Assembly: GCA_018303265.1 (NCBI GenBank)
Contig: JAGVYN010000013.1
Location: forward strand, 1-35,776
Direction of reading: 5' to 3'
DNA: 35,776 nt
Source: Candidatus Woesearchaeota archaeon
Lineage (GTDB): Archaea > Nanobdellota > Nanobdellia > Woesearchaeales > GW2011-AR9
The notes below the pieces were generated by a model. That model had not been told where the DNA came from and made no database searches. It saw only the letters and a program-made list of their open reading frames with translations. The position numbers and the translations under genes were made by a program. Each line of letters begins with the position of its first letter. Position 1 is the stretch's first letter. Shown here piece by piece: positions 14,946-23,969 of this stretch.

Positions 14946-17900
14946 CTAGGAGGCTCCTTCCTTCCGCTTCTTGCTTATTTCTTTCAATTTGGTGAAAATA
15001 TCTTTTGCTTCGTCTTTGCTGACCACTTCTTCAATCTTCTTTTGTTCCGTCTGCCTGGCAATATTTTCCAGCTTGGAAAAAATATCTTTTTCTTCAGGGC
15101 GCAGGCCGGGACTTATTTTCGCTTTGTCCTGCTGATAACGATGCGCTAATTCATCCAGCCGCGGCAAGTGGGGCGCTTTTTTCTGCAAGATTTCCGCAAC
15201 ATGGGGGATCTGTGCTGATTGTTTGCCAAATGCAGCAAAAAGTTCCTGGCGCTTCTTCTCTTTCCGCTTCTCTTCACGCATTTTTTGCAATTGGGTGAAT
15301 TGATCTCTCCATGTTTTCTTGACGAGCGATGGCTGGCCTGGAACCTGAACACCAGGAAGACCACGAACCACGGGACGTGCAGGGACCTTTGCCTGCGGCG
15401 AATACAAGTAATAATAAATTAAGTATCCACTTCCGCCCAGAAGCAGAAGAAGCCCCAGAAGTAAAAAGACCCAGGCGAGAAGCATCGTTAAGGTGAGGGC
15501 TTGTTCTTCAGTAACAAGCGGTACTTCAAGGGTTGGTGCATCGGCCAAGCAAGGATTTAAACCTGAACTATATTCTCGCAGATTTGTATATCCGTCCCCA
15601 TCATAGTCTTCCTCCGCATCAGATTTTCCATTGCCATCAGTGTCTTTGTTCTGAGAATCTAATTGGCAATTAAGAGCATTAAAATCGCCTTCCCATACAT
15701 TGGGAAGCCCATCGCCATCATTGTCCAAGAATTTCTGATTCGCTGGAACCTGGCCATCCGCACAGCCGATCTCGTTGGCAATTTTGCCTGCATCAGTAGA
15801 GGGGCATTCATCACAGGAATCGGAAATATGGTCCCCATCAGCATCATTAAACGGAGTTTCTTTCACACCGCTCCAGTTCTTCCCGGCATTATCAACGACA
15901 TAATAACACACTGCCCCATCATTGGTAAACGATATTTTTTGGCCGTTATACTCCTGAGCAGGCAAACACAATTCTGCCGAAGAATGAGTTCCATACTTCC
16001 ACTCATTGCAACCAACACTGCTATCACAGCTCATTTGAAGAGAAACATCCGTACAGGTTTCTGCATCAGTAGTAAAAGTGACAACAGGAACTTCATCAAC
16101 TGCGCAGCGGGAATCATTTTTAGAAATGATCGTAAACCCGTCGCTGTCTTTAAACACCCCGACATTTCCTGCTTCATCTTGCGCCAAAACTTTTACTTTA
16201 TACGTCCTGCCGGCATCTAAATCGCCAACAAAAATAGTAAAAGAAGAGTTCTTGCCAATGGTTCCATTACGCACAAGAATTTCCCCAGCTTCATCGCCAA
16301 CAAAAATAGGAGATGAAGAGTTCTTGCCAGAGATGTTTAAGCTGGTTGATAATGATGATGTAAAGGGCGATGTTGTGGGTGATGTTGTAAAAGGCGAGAT
16401 CGTAAACGCCGGCGCAGCGCTGCTGAGAGTGCTGCCAATATCATATAATTCATAATAATAACCAGCAATGCTTTTTTCTTGGGAATTGGCAATAATTTTA
16501 AGGTTATTATTGCCGCAGGTAAAAGTGCCGTCATCAACAGCAGTGATAACTGGAGGGGTAAGATCAACAGTAAAAACTATTTGTTCAGAAAGAGGCTCGG
16601 GCTGATCGCCAACCTGGCACTTGACGGGAATCACATGTTCTTTCTCTTCTAAGACGGGAAGCGGAGCGGTGTGAACCGTAGTTCCAGCGCCTGTCGCAAA
16701 AGGCAGGTATGATGGCGTAGACGATTTGTTGGAAAACGATTTATTATTAGAGAACGATTTATCGGAAAATTTGTATTCACAAACAGCATTTTTGGACGTT
16801 TGCACGGACAACGTCACATTCTTTGTTCCAATGAAACCGCTGGGGTTAAGGGAACGAATAAACCCAGCTTTGGTGTAATCAACGTGAACTTGTATCTCTT
16901 CAACTTCTGAAAGAACACCAGCGCCATTTTTACACTGAACATTCAACAGATAATCTTTTATCCCTGTATCACCAACGTAATTTAACGTGTAGGTATCTTT
17001 ATGTTCTTTATTCAAGATTTTTTCATCCGCGCCCGGGAAGGAAAAAGACATCGTTTCATACGTGGTATGGCCGGTATCACTGTAACGGCAGATGGTTTTA
17101 TCATCCGTTGTAACAAACAAAGTTGTGGTAACTCCTTCAAATACTTCGTCCGGTTCGGCATGGGCATCGGTAACTTTTGGGGATGTGGGGTCATATTCTA
17201 AAATAATCTTTTGTTCCGGACCTAGCTCGTCTTCATTATTCTTGCATTGGACGTAGACGGTTTTGATTTCATCCTCTTTAAATGAAGTGAAAACGCTTTC
17301 CGGAAAGTTTTGGAATAAATACTTTTTTTCTTCATTCGCAGTTCGGGTACGATGCGGAGGAGTTGCGTCGTAGTTAAAACCGGGAACAAAATCAAACCGG
17401 CATTCTTTTGTGGGAATTTTGGTGAAAAACTGCCAGTCAAAGACGGGCTTGTCGCTGACGCCCCACAACGTATTCTGATAATAATGCTGCGGTGGTTTCT
17501 CCATAACGAGACCGTATCCATCAATGAGAACCTTGCCGCAAACAACCTGCAAGGGAAGATTACCGGCGCTGTCGGTGGAATAATAACACAAACGGGTAGA
17601 ATTTGTCAGGAGAACCGTCTCTACATATTGCGTATATCTCTGAGGGATGAAAAATTCACACTCTGCGCTGTTTTCTTCCAAGCAATAATACGTCTCCTCG
17701 CACCCGAAGCCGGTTTCTTCCGCGCATTCGAAATCCACAGCGACGGTATTGACAAAGAATTCCTCCCATTCCAAACTTGTCGGCTGTTCTTCCCGTTGTT
17801 CTTCGCGCAGAAGGACTTGAGTTTTCGGAGCAGTGCGGTCAACAAAAAAGTGAAAATAATCAGGGTTGTAGGTTTCTCCTGTAAGTAACTCTTTACAAAG

Positions 17901-20900
17901 TACTTCTTGTTCAGCTACATACTCTCTTTCTTCTGGAAGCGGCAATGGTTCTGTTTCGTGTTCTTTTCCAACATCATCCGTGATCGTGAAATCGCGTAAT
18001 TTTTGCTTGGTGGCTGCATCGTATAACGCGCAGGACGCAGGAGCGAGGGTATGGATTTTGAAGACTACTTCCTGCTCGGCGACCGCCCCTTGTAATGGAG
18101 GATAGACGATATCGATGCGTTTTTCTACATCAAAAGTATAGCTTTTCTTTTTTGTATTTTTGTTGCCCTGATCATCAGTACAGGCTGCTTCAAGAGTGTA
18201 GACAATGCCGTCCAAGTTTTCAAAAATCGCCTGTTTTTCTTTCTCCTCTCTGGAGATGGAACGTATTTGAGATGAGCCGGAAGGAAGAACCGGTGTTAAC
18301 GTAAACGTGCAGCTCATTAATTCGGTGGTCCCTTCCAAATATGCGGTTAACGTGGTGATTTCCCCAACCGTGTCAATCGTTTCCTGAATATTAAACTCAG
18401 GAGGGACATTATCAATCAAAACAAAGGCTTCCTGAAGCGCTTCCTGATTCAAAAATTTGTCTGTGGAATAAAATTGCAAGCGGTACGTATCCCCCGCAGC
18501 TTTTGTTTTTTCTTCCAGGGAACCAACAATATTAACGGTGACAGATTCTTTCTGAAGTTTTCCCGGATAAAGAACTTCTTTGAATTGGGAACAAATGCTT
18601 GGAGCATTGGCTTCTTCTTTTGTCAAACAGAACCATAACGAGCCCAATGGATTTCGCTGTCCAGCGTGTTCGTGGAAACTGTCATCGCCAGTGAACGTGA
18701 GATTAGAAAAGGCAAGGGAAAGAGTTGGCTGCGAGCTTAGTTCCGTTCTCGGGGGAGAAACATCATTGCGGCACGCCGCAAGTTCACTTCCGATGAATCC
18801 GGCGCAATCATCAAGAGCATCACCATTGCCATCTTTTACACAGCTTGCTCCCGCACCATTGGAACTTCCCTGCCATAAACAGCGCTGCCAGCCGCACTGA
18901 TCTGAGGAAAATGTAAACTGGTTATCAGCGCCTTTCTGCACACTTTGGCCGCCGGTACATTCTAATTCCGTTTCATACGTATAACAATTTCGTTCTGCGG
19001 TGGGTGTTTCTCCGCAGTTCTGGCAGGAAGTAAGGCCTGGTGCAGAGAAACATCGCCCTAAACTTGAACATACTTCTGCCGTGCAATAAAAATTTTCAAA
19101 CAATGTGGATGGGGGAGAGTCTGGGCCGCATAAAGAACACTTGTCATCTTTTTCATAATTTTCTTCCACGCAATACCCAGCGCCGGTTTCTTGCGTCACC
19201 AGTCCAGGAAGATTGAGGTTGATTAAAGAGTAATCCACGAGCAGGGATTCTTCCGCGCTATCAACCCATTGGCAATTTTTGGTTAAACAGCTGTTAATCT
19301 CACACGCATCCTTACTCTGGTAATCAAAACAACTTTCTATTTGCGTACAGCTCTTGCATTGGTTGATAATTGAAGTGGTGGAATCATAATAACAATAATT
19401 GGCTGCTTTGCCGCCGCTGGGATCATTCGTGCCATAGCACATCTCTTCCACATAATAAAGACCAAAAGGATCTCCTCCCAGACTGCACACGGCAGCATTC
19501 TTACATGAAGCTTGGCGAGGGGAAATTTTCGCGCAATAAGAATACTCCCCTTCGCATAACCACGCCGTTAATAGATTTTGATCGTTGCAGGTCCAGACTT
19601 GTTTCCTTTCTTCTTCCGTTCCTACAAGACAAAATGTTTCCCACCCTGAATTATCATGATACTTCCCTTCGCAGGCCTGATTGCCAACATTAATGGTATT
19701 TGACGAGACGGGGTTTGATTTCCTTCCTTTATCATACAATGCAGCAATTTGGTAAGTGTACTCTTCTCCCCATGAAACAGTGGTATCGATAAAAGAATTG
19801 GTGAAAGGAGATATTTCAAATGATTTCTCGACAGTAGCTCCTTTGACACGTTGGAGAGTGTAACCGATAACTTCCGGGCACGGTTTCACCCATTCAACCT
19901 TGAGTTGTTCTTTCCCTGGAACAGGAGAAACGACCAGTGATCCTACATCTTTCTCCGTCCCCGGCTCCGTACACTCTCCGACAAGCCGGATTAAGAGCAC
20001 GTTTTGCGAAACAGTTTGATCCGCAAGAACAGTTATGGTCTTTTTTTCAGAAACATAATCCTGATACGTGGCAGCAATGGTGTGTTCCCCTGTTGTTGCG
20101 ATTTCCAAGTTAAAATCTCCATCAGGAAATTGGGAATAGCCTTTAAACACGCCATCAACATATAATTTGACGCCGTACGTAGTTTCACCATCATCAGGCT
20201 GGTTATTTCCATTAACATCAACATAGGCCGTCCCCTGCACGCCCTGAGGGATTGTTGCGGTTAAGACCAAATCAAGAGTAAGAGCATCTTTGGCAGCGAC
20301 AGAAATTGTTTTTTTGTCTGCGCTGTAGCCAATTTTACTTGCCGTTATTTGATATTCTCCGGGAGAAACTTCAATGCTGTACGAGCCATCCGTGCTGGTC
20401 ACAAAACCGCTTTCAGGACCAGTCCAGGAAAGAGTTGATCCGGCCAGCAAATTGCTTTTCACATCCTTGATCACTCCAGAAATTGTTGCTGTTCCTTTCA
20501 CCACCAAGGTAAATTTCTGTTCTGCAGACTGGCCAGGGTTTAACGAAAGAGTCAGCATTTCGGAAACGTAGCCCGCGGCACTTGCCGTAATCGCTTCCGT
20601 TTTGGGACTTAAACCTGTAAAAGTAACAACACCAAGGGAATCTGTTTTCTTCTCAAGACCAGCGCTTTTTAACATGACAGAAGCACCCGCAATAGGTTGC
20701 CCTTCTTCTGTATTGACAGAAACAGTGAGCGTCGCGGTTTGAATTTCAACCTTGCAATATTGAGAAGCGCACTGTTCTTTCGTTAAGCCAGTAGGGTTAT
20801 AAAAATCATAATTTGCGATACCTGATTGGTCTGCTTTTTGATCACAGAGATATTTATTACTCAGAAAACTGCAATAGGACGTGGGAGTAGTAGGAATTTT

Positions 20901-21269
20901 ACAGCATCCTGCTGTACACCATAACTCGTATTCTTCATCAGAAACAGCCTGCCCTCCCACTTCCTTGGACGTACAGAATCCGGCGGGATGAGTTAGGCAA
21001 TCAATGTTGCAGGTTACGGGAACGCACTCGCTTAACGCGGAACAGCTTTGGGAAATAACATACGTTTTTTCGTCACATTCAGGATCATCCGCGCACTGGG
21101 CTTGAGCATCTTCATCATATTCTACACAATACAAATCATCGAGAAAGGTGCCAGCAATGTCGGTTCGGGGATAAAGTATACAAGAAGCTTGGGAAACCAC
21201 GAAAGAAGACAGCAATAGTAAAAATACACTTAAAACTACTACAATCATCCCTCTTTTTTTTACTACCAT
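14946..21269 (-). CDS. Giant multidomain surface adhesin with C-terminal membrane helix and cytoplasmic tail
   Basis: A 2107-residue protein. MVVKKRGMIVVVL is a signal helix that also carries the K-R-G motif. Domains in order: Cys-rich head (28-175); three carboxypeptidase-regulatory-like beta modules (180-430) with GTAYVDVNGNNQPDDGE; a fibronectin III-like domain (440-525); a long Cys-rich zone (530-850); a series of Ig-like modules to about 1730, several opening with DxTxPxV-type linkers; thrombospondin type 3 calcium repeats (1808-1908: DADGDHISD, DNDGDGLPN, DTDGNGKSD, DYDGDGYTN); a membrane helix (1925-1955); and a basic, coiled-coil-prone cytoplasmic tail of 149 residues containing KDIFSKL and KDIFTKL. 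A TATA box lies about 32 bases upstream. It is a likely adhesin with internal signalling or anchoring. The frame is intact throughout. Confidence 0.9.
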   Translation of the reverse strand: MVVKKRGMIVVVLSVFLLLLSSFVVSQASCILYPRTDIAGTFLDDLYCVEYDEDAQAQCADDPECDEKTYVISQSCSALSECVPVTCNIDCLTHPAGFCTSKEVGGQAVSDEEYELWCTAGCCKIPTTPTSYCSFLSNKYLCDQKADQSGIANYDFYNPTGLTKEQCASQYCKVEIQTATLTVSVNTEEGQPIAGASVMLKSAGLEKKTDSLGVVTFTGLSPKTEAITASAAGYVSEMLTLSLNPGQSAEQKFTLVVKGTATISGVIKDVKSNLLAGSTLSWTGPESGFVTSTDGSYSIEVSPGEYQITASKIGYSADKKTISVAAKDALTLDLVLTATIPQGVQGTAYVDVNGNNQPDDGETTYGVKLYVDGVFKGYSQFPDGDFNLEIATTGEHTIAATYQDYVSEKKTITVLADQTVSQNVLLIRLVGECTEPGTEKDVGSLVVSPVPGKEQLKVEWVKPCPEVIGYTLQRVKGATVEKSFEISPFTNSFIDTTVSWGEEYTYQIAALYDKGRKSNPVSSNTINVGNQACEGKYHDNSGWETFCLVGTEEERKQVWTCNDQNLLTAWLCEGEYSYCAKISPRQASCKNAAVCSLGGDPFGLYYVEEMCYGTNDPSGGKAANYCYYDSTTSIINQCKSCTQIESCFDYQSKDACEINSCLTKNCQWVDSAEESLLVDYSLINLNLPGLVTQETGAGYCVEENYEKDDKCSLCGPDSPPSTLFENFYCTAEVCSSLGRCFSAPGLTSCQNCGETPTAERNCYTYETELECTGGQSVQKGADNQFTFSSDQCGWQRCLWQGSSNGAGASCVKDGNGDALDDCAGFIGSELAACRNDVSPPRTELSSQPTLSLAFSNLTFTGDDSFHEHAGQRNPLGSLWFCLTKEEANAPSICSQFKEVLYPGKLQKESVTVNIVGSLEEKTKAAGDTYRLQFYSTDKFLNQEALQEAFVLIDNVPPEFNIQETIDTVGEITTLTAYLEGTTELMSCTFTLTPVLPSGSSQIRSISREEKEKQAIFENLDGIVYTLEAACTDDQGNKNTKKKSYTFDVEKRIDIVYPPLQGAVAEQEVVFKIHTLAPASCALYDAATKQKLRDFTITDDVGKEHETEPLPLPEEREYVAEQEVLCKELLTGETYNPDYFHFFVDRTAPKTQVLLREEQREEQPTSLEWEEFFVNTVAVDFECAEETGFGCEETYYCLEENSAECEFFIPQRYTQYVETVLLTNSTRLCYYSTDSAGNLPLQVVCGKVLIDGYGLVMEKPPQHYYQNTLWGVSDKPVFDWQFFTKIPTKECRFDFVPGFNYDATPPHRTRTANEEKKYLFQNFPESVFTSFKEDEIKTVYVQCKNNEDELGPEQKIILEYDPTSPKVTDAHAEPDEVFEGVTTTLFVTTDDKTICRYSDTGHTTYETMSFSFPGADEKILNKEHKDTYTLNYVGDTGIKDYLLNVQCKNGAGVLSEVEEIQVHVDYTKAGFIRSLNPSGFIGTKNVTLSVQTSKNAVCEYKFSDKSFSNNKSFSNKSSTPSYLPFATGAGTTVHTAPLPVLEEKEHVIPVKCQVGDQPEPLSEQIVFTVDLTPPVITAVDDGTFTCGNNNLKIIANSQEKSIAGYYYELYDIGSTLSSAAPAFTISPFTTSPTTSPFTSSLSTSLNISGKNSSSPIFVGDEAGEILVRNGTIGKNSSFTIFVGDLDAGRTYKVKVLAQDEAGNVGVFKDSDGFTIISKNDSRCAVDEVPVVTFTTDAETCTDVSLQMSCDSSVGCNEWKYGTHSSAELCLPAQEYNGQKISFTNDGAVCYYVVDNAGKNWSGVKETPFNDADGDHISDSCDECPSTDAGKIANEIGCADGQVPANQKFLDNDGDGLPNVWEGDFNALNCQLDSQNKDTDGNGKSDAEEDYDGDGYTNLREYSSGLNPCLADAPTLEVPLVTEEQALTLTMLLAWVFLLLGLLLLLGGSGYLIYYYLYSPQAKVPARPVVRGLPGVQVPGQPSLVKKTWRDQFTQLQKMREEKRKEKKRQELFAAFGKQSAQIPHVAEILQKKAPHLPRLDELAHRYQQDKAKISPGLRPEEKDIFSKLENIARQTEQKKIEEVVSKDEAKDIFTKLKEISKKRKEGAS
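16221..16330. repeat. Direct repeat, 72-base (24-codon) period, inside the giant adhesin gene
   Basis: Two copies of about 37 bases beginning ATCGCCAACAAAAATAG start at 16221 and 16293. They differ at a few positions and share the end AGAGTTCTTGCCA. In the protein this gives GKNSS..IFVGD twice, each with an N-glycosylation sequon, next to a Ser/Thr-rich linker (about 20 residues of SPFTT-like units). It looks like a recent in-frame tandem duplication. Confidence 0.75.
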
Positions 21270-21295
21270 CTCTTAACGTATAGAAGTGGGTTCTC

Positions 21296-21306
21296 GTTTA
21301 TAAAGC
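21296..21306 (-). promoter_or_regulatory. TATA box for the 2107-aa adhesin gene
   Basis: GCTTTATAAAC on the minus strand, centred about 32 bases before ATG 21269, predicts a very short leader. It lies in a 113-base gap, so the giant gene and the train behind it may have their own promoter. Confidence 0.5.
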
Positions 21307-21382
21307 TTCCGAGATTAAAATAGACAGTAAAACCCTTATTTTTGTTGAATTTTTTAAAGGTGAGTGAAAAAAGAATTACCTA

Positions 21383-23917
21383 TTATCGGCATAAGCCATC
21401 AGGTTGGCATGTTCCTTCAAAAATGCCATCAAAATTATTATCGCATACGTTTCCTGCCGTACGATCTTGTTCTGTACATTCACAATGAACTTGAAGTGCT
21501 TCATCATTCGTGAAAAAATTTGTTTCCGCTCGAAGATTCATGTTATACAAAGTATCTTTGGCGACAGGGGCTCCAATCTCGGCCACGACTGGACCAGCAC
21601 ACACGCTAGAGCAACCCATTTTTCCATGACACCAGAGGTCATTCTGGCCATCATTATTAGAATCAGAAAAACCCCAAGCGAGTTGATCGTAACATTCTTC
21701 AACCACTTTATCACAGCTAAGGGATGTATCTTTGTTTCCGCAGCGCAATTCGTCATTCCATAACTGGGATTTTCGAAGAGTAGGATTCCCACAGATGTTC
21801 CCCCTTTGCCCGTCACAGTAATCTAATTTTTGTTCAAGAAGATACCCCTCATTGCCGGAGAGTGCGGTATATTCAGGAATGTTCCCTTCACAATCAGGAA
21901 GAGGACTCTCGAAACAGGATGTTCCTGCAGGGGCAACATCCCATTTGCCAGGAATTTCAGGAGTTCCCACACAACAAGTATGAGTCGCTTGAAATGGATT
22001 GGCAGTTTTTTCTATCTCTTTAAAATGAGTATTCCCTTCTTCATCAAATTCATACGTATACTCGTGATATGGATACGCCCACGGATTTGTGGGGTTTTTA
22101 TGTGGAACACAAGCGGTGACAGAAACAATGGCCTCTGCGCTTTGTGATTGGGCAAACGCACCACAATAATTTAGGTTATAATCAAGAACAAGTTTCCCTA
22201 AAACAAGCTCCCTGAATGGATGAGTGGTGAAATATGCCCGATCAAGAAAGTTTTTGAGATCCTCACCTGTTTCCGGCTGACCACCGCCTATTTTTTGTGG
22301 AATGTTCAGTGTTGTTAACTTCGTGCCAAGTTCGTCAAGGGGTGGTTCTGTCGTGGATGTTTCTATCGGAAAAGTAAACTCCTGGCCAGCAGCGATGTAC
22401 TGTAAAGATATTTCTTCAAGATCCTCAGTAAGGGAACTCTGCGGAAAGGTGACCTCAAGCGTGATGGGATCTTCCCGGGAAACAAAATAGACGCCCGAAT
22501 CAAACAGGTTTACATCTTGATAAATTGATTTTAAATCAAGATTCATGGTGATCGGTCGATCAACTAAAACGCGAACGGTTTGGGTATCTTCAAGATCTTC
22601 ATCCGCTGCTTTAGCGATGATCTTATACCACCCAGGGTTTCCAACTTCACGGGTGAAAAAAACATTGCCAAGAACATTGTCAGGATAAGTGCTGTCTTTA
22701 GTAAAATCCTCAGAGACAAAATCATACTCTACTGCATCTTCATCCGGATCTGAGGCATTTGCTACGATATTAATTTGGCCAAATTTCTCATCACCCGGAA
22801 TAACTAAATAATCATAACTTTTTTCTGGATTCCCGCCAAGAAGACACTGCGAACGGTGCACATAATCTAAAGCCGGAGGACGATTTTGACGCGCAATGCG
22901 AAATGTATACGGCTTATCTTTGACAATGTGAGGGACATCGCTGAAGATGAAGAAATCATCGCCTTGTTCCAAAGGAAGAATCTTTAAATTAAGATTCAGG
23001 TTTTTGTATTTTTCAAATGGCAAACTTCGCTTGCAAAGGTAATAGCCTTCCTGCGGCTCGCATCCTATAAATTGCTGTGTATTTCCATATTCAAAAAAAG
23101 GGCTTCGGAGGATCGCATCCGTATACTGAAAGTCGACAAATTTCTGATCATGCTCTAAAGGGAAGAGGATAGCGCTGTCCAATAATTGTTTAAATTTTGT
23201 GGGATGAAAGAAATCAAATTCGGAGAGTTGAAAAAATTCTTGATCGGCAAGCCGGAATTTCAAAGGATATGACACCTGGACGCTGATTCCTTCATCCAAG
23301 ATCGCCAGCTTCAGATCAATATCGGTTTCTTCAACTTTAGCTGTCGCAGAGATGTTGATGGCGACAAAATCTGTAACACAACTTACAGTTTGCTCGATAA
23401 GATATCGTTGCAAATCACTCTGGATTGAACCAGCGCGCAGCTCCAGTCCGCCAAATCCGACCGTGATATCAGGATATGTATATTGGCAAAATTCAGGAGC
23501 ATTTTCATCAGTAGCGCAGGGATACGCTTCCGGATACTGAAACGGTTCTTCTCCGCGTGTAATCCCATAAGCGATCTTCTCCTCATCCGGCCCGTAGGTG
23601 ATGCCCGTGATCCCCTCAGAGAAAGAAGTTAAGCCGCCTTGATCTTTCCAGATACGTCCTTGCTTTCCCAGCAAAATAAGCCCTTTTTCAATGCCATCAG
23701 CGAGGCAATCTTCAACGAAAATACGAAGAGCTTCTTTCTGGAACACCTTTGACAGAACTTTCTCCTGCTCGGTTTGCAGCTGTCCTTTTCGAAGCTGATT
23801 TGTCAGCATCAGAATAGAGAGAAAAATGAATAAAATGAGGATCCCGACAATTATGAATATAGTTATTTGAGCCCTTTTGGAGGAAACCCTATTTCTATCG
23901 CGCTTCTTTTTCCCCAT
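21383..23917 (-). CDS. Large pilin-like surface protein with Ig-like and EF-hand-like parts
   Basis: An 844-residue protein. The leader MGKKKRDRNRVSSKRAQ gives cleavage after Ala 16, with Gln at +1 and a helix at about 18-40 (ITIFIIVGILILFIFLSIL). This KRAQITIFI type of start recurs in DPANN surface genes as I recall. External parts: an alpha/beta N-terminal half; a cadherin/Ig-like module at about 349-451 (NASDPDEDAVEYDF, then KAADEDLEDTQTVRVLV); a beta-rich centre; and a Cys-rich end with EF-hand-like loops, SDSNNDGQNDLW near 752 and DNNFDGIFEG near 832. About 20 cysteines. A TATA box lies about 26 bases upstream. A giant pilin or pilus-tip protein is the likeliest reading. Confidence 0.85.
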   Translation of the reverse strand: MGKKKRDRNRVSSKRAQITIFIIVGILILFIFLSILMLTNQLRKGQLQTEQEKVLSKVFQKEALRIFVEDCLADGIEKGLILLGKQGRIWKDQGGLTSFSEGITGITYGPDEEKIAYGITRGEEPFQYPEAYPCATDENAPEFCQYTYPDITVGFGGLELRAGSIQSDLQRYLIEQTVSCVTDFVAINISATAKVEETDIDLKLAILDEGISVQVSYPLKFRLADQEFFQLSEFDFFHPTKFKQLLDSAILFPLEHDQKFVDFQYTDAILRSPFFEYGNTQQFIGCEPQEGYYLCKRSLPFEKYKNLNLNLKILPLEQGDDFFIFSDVPHIVKDKPYTFRIARQNRPPALDYVHRSQCLLGGNPEKSYDYLVIPGDEKFGQINIVANASDPDEDAVEYDFVSEDFTKDSTYPDNVLGNVFFTREVGNPGWYKIIAKAADEDLEDTQTVRVLVDRPITMNLDLKSIYQDVNLFDSGVYFVSREDPITLEVTFPQSSLTEDLEEISLQYIAAGQEFTFPIETSTTEPPLDELGTKLTTLNIPQKIGGGQPETGEDLKNFLDRAYFTTHPFRELVLGKLVLDYNLNYCGAFAQSQSAEAIVSVTACVPHKNPTNPWAYPYHEYTYEFDEEGNTHFKEIEKTANPFQATHTCCVGTPEIPGKWDVAPAGTSCFESPLPDCEGNIPEYTALSGNEGYLLEQKLDYCDGQRGNICGNPTLRKSQLWNDELRCGNKDTSLSCDKVVEECYDQLAWGFSDSNNDGQNDLWCHGKMGCSSVCAGPVVAEIGAPVAKDTLYNMNLRAETNFFTNDEALQVHCECTEQDRTAGNVCDNNFDGIFEGTCQPDGLCR

Positions 23918-23937
23918 ACTAAAGGTAAAATTTAGCA

Positions 23938-23948
23938 GCTTATAAAAT
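23938..23948 (-). promoter_or_regulatory. TATA box for the 844-aa gene
   Basis: TTTTATAAGC-type box on the minus strand, centred about 26 bases before ATG 23917, predicting a leaderless mRNA. The gap to the upstream gene is 52 bases. Confidence 0.5.
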
Positions 23949-23969
23949 TTGTTGATAATCTTCCCTAAT

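Noticed and set aside
14496-16220. Long plus-strand ORFs (14496-15149, 15663-16220) opposite surface genes
   Set aside because: They are antisense shadows of the class III protein and the giant adhesin, rich in Phe/Ser from reversed codons and without signal or start support.
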